Below, one piece after another: positions 40,103-41,258 of a stretch of 41,258 nucleotides of DNA; the stretch's first letter is position 1; each line of letters opens with the position of its first letter. The notes under the pieces were generated by a model. That model searched no databases. It was not told the origin of the DNA and saw nothing but the letters and a program-made list of their open reading frames with translations. Source of the stretch: JAFGQJ01 sp964588525 (GTDB lineage: Bacteria; Spirochaetota; Spirochaetia; SZUA-6; DRHE01); NCBI GenBank assembly GCA_964588525.1, contig CAZPQC010000019.1:1-41258 (forward strand), in the 5' to 3' direction. The position numbers were made by a program, and so were the translations under genes.

Positions 40103-41005
40103 TTACGCCCGGGCCCGGTAGTGCCGCCAGATCGAGTAGACGATCATTGCCAGTACGGTGATCAGGTAGGGAAAGGCCAGGATGAAGTCGGCGGGGATGT
40201 TGATCGCCCCTTGCGCGAAATTGGACAGACTCTCGGCAAAACCGAAGATGAAGGAGGCGATCACGATGCCCCAGGGCGTCTTGTTGCCCAGGTAGATGGC
40301 CACCAGGGCGATCCAGCCCCGGCCCGAGGTGATGTTGGGCACGAAGGCGCTGAGCTTCAGGGTGAGCACGGCCCCTGCCAGGCCGCAGGTGAAACCGGAG
40401 ATCAGGATGCCCGCCATCTGATAGCGCCGGGGCTTGAGGCCCAGGGAGGCGATGGTGGCCGCATTGAGCCCGGTGCCCCGGATGCGCAGGCCGAAGGGGG
40501 TGCGGTAGATGGCGAGCGCGGCCAGCACCACGAGCAGCCAGCTGAAGTACACGAGAATGTTGTGACCGATCAACAGGTCTCCCAGGATCGGGATGCGGGC
40601 CAGCGCCGGTATCATGAGGGATGGCAGCTTGGGGATTTCGAAACGCACCACCCCCTTGTTGCCGAACAGCTGGAAAGCCAGCACGATGGTCAGGCCCGAG
40701 GCCAGCAGGTTGGTGGCCAGACCGGAGATGAACACGTTGGCCTTGAGATTCAGGCTTACGCCTGCGAACAGGGCGGCGGCCAGCACGGCCGAGACGACGC
40801 CCAGGAGTATGCCCAGCACCAGGCTTCCGGTGAGCCCGGCGAAGACCACGCTGAAGAAGGCTCCGATCAGCATCAGGCCTTCCAGGGCGATATTGAGCAT
40901 CCCCGCCAGCTCGGTAAACAATCCCCCGGTGGCGGCCAGGAGAAAGGGTGTCATGATGCCGATGGCATTGTGCAGCAGGGGAAAGGTGAAGCTTTGCTCG
41001 TTCAT
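40103..41005 (-). CDS. ABC transporter permease, nucleoside type
   Basis: The 300-aa protein has eight to nine membrane helices and the BPD_transp_2 signature of sugar/nucleoside (BmpA-linked) permeases: TELAGMLNIALEGLMLIGAF near the start and GLNAATIASLGLKPRR, IALVAIYLGNKTPWG later. It is the second permease of a pair, with its ATG at 41005 overlapping the upstream stop (ATGA). In spirochaetes such pairs import purine nucleosides with a BmpA lipoprotein; ATPase and binding protein would lie beyond the window. Confidence 0.9.
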   Translation of the reverse strand: MNEQSFTFPLLHNAIGIMTPFLLAATGGLFTELAGMLNIALEGLMLIGAFFSVVFAGLTGSLVLGILLGVVSAVLAAALFAGVSLNLKANVFISGLATNLLASGLTIVLAFQLFGNKGVVRFEIPKLPSLMIPALARIPILGDLLIGHNILVYFSWLLVVLAALAIYRTPFGLRIRGTGLNAATIASLGLKPRRYQMAGILISGFTCGLAGAVLTLKLSAFVPNITSGRGWIALVAIYLGNKTPWGIVIASFIFGFAESLSNFAQGAINIPADFILAFPYLITVLAMIVYSIWRHYRARA

Positions 41006-41258
41006 GGGCGAGACCTCTTTCTTCGGCGGAGAAAGCTGTAGATGGCCTGGGCGGTGATCAGGTAGAAGATAACGGATTGCACGATGGCCGCGATCTCGAA
41101 GGTAACATCCGAGTGCAGCATGGCCGCCTTGGCCCCGGCATCCAGATAGGCGAAGAACACGGCCGCCGGCAGCACCCCCAGGGGATTGTTCTTGGCGATC
41201 AGAGCCACGGCGATGCCGTTCCAGCCCATGCCGTAGGAGAACTCCTTGACCGCCATGT
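41002..41258 (-). CDS. ABC transporter permease, C-terminal part only
   Basis: The frame is open to the right edge, so only the last 85 or so residues are present. GWNGIAVALIAKNNPLGVLPAAVFFAYLDAG matches the conserved C-terminal block of the first permease of NupP-type pairs, followed by one membrane helix and a basic tail (SFLRRRKRSRP). It is coupled to the second permease by a 4-bp overlap. Confidence 0.85.
   Translation of the reverse strand, partial: MAVKEFSYGMGWNGIAVALIAKNNPLGVLPAAVFFAYLDAGAKAAMLHSDVTFEIAAIVQSVIFYLITAQAIYSFLRRRKRSRP

Overview
The window is gene-dense, GC-rich bacterial chromosome with 41 apparently complete protein genes, one permease gene cut at the right edge, one complete tRNA (tRNA-Sec) and one tRNA cut at the left edge. 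It has no insertion sequence, phage, CRISPR array or obvious island. The gene set suggests a free-living anaerobic or microaerobic spirochaete: a nine-subunit V/A-type ATPase, BmpA/Nup-type permeases, an SPFH/NfeD cluster ending in a basic protein with a conserved-looking tail, a FecR-TPR periplasmic protein, and a surface protein with LA_2272-like repeats. That placement is inference from gene content; no rRNA is present.

Layout: (1) 1-3711: end of a tRNA-Val, a two-domain protein disulfide oxidoreductase, an unknown membrane protein, and a glycosyltransferase/acyltransferase pair. (2) 3756-10271: a receiver-PAS-kinase and a stand-alone receiver behind a FecR-TPR protein, an MFS exporter, and a divergent RND/MMPL exporter. 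(3) 10297-13994: membrane-organising cluster nfeD, short nfeD, floA and a basic low-complexity protein. (4) 14055-17586: translationally coupled operon of ECF sigma factor, membrane anti-sigma-like protein and an exported caspase-fold protein with surface repeats. (5) 17791-22282: selenium block with a selenocysteine peroxiredoxin (in-frame UGA plus SECIS hairpin), a MoaD/ThiS-like protein, tRNA-Sec, selA and selB. (6) 22279-27267: MerR-led carbohydrate operon (zinc dehydrogenase, FGGY kinase, class I aldolase, MFS transporter). (7) 27539-30628: PHP phosphatase, and on the other strand a nucleosidase-like protein, a GNAT enzyme, a PTS IIA protein and a universal stress protein. (8) 30625-39254: V/A-ATPase genes in the order H-C-I-K-F-E-A-B-D, with usp, IIA, GNAT and nucleosidase continuing behind. 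(9) 39311-39975: VapC toxin and Phd-like antitoxin. (10) 40103-41258: two ABC permeases of nucleoside type.

Several genes bear on redox and envelope stress. The selenoperoxiredoxin sits next to the machinery that decodes its UGA, and a disulfide oxidoreductase lies 17 kb away. The divergent ECF/caspase operon shares the peroxiredoxin's 204-bp promoter region, where a 14-bp sequence is tandemly repeated. The least familiar unit is the ECF/anti-sigma/caspase-repeat operon. The best-supported unusual biology is the selenocysteine locus, including a tRNA-Sec with an imperfect acceptor helix.
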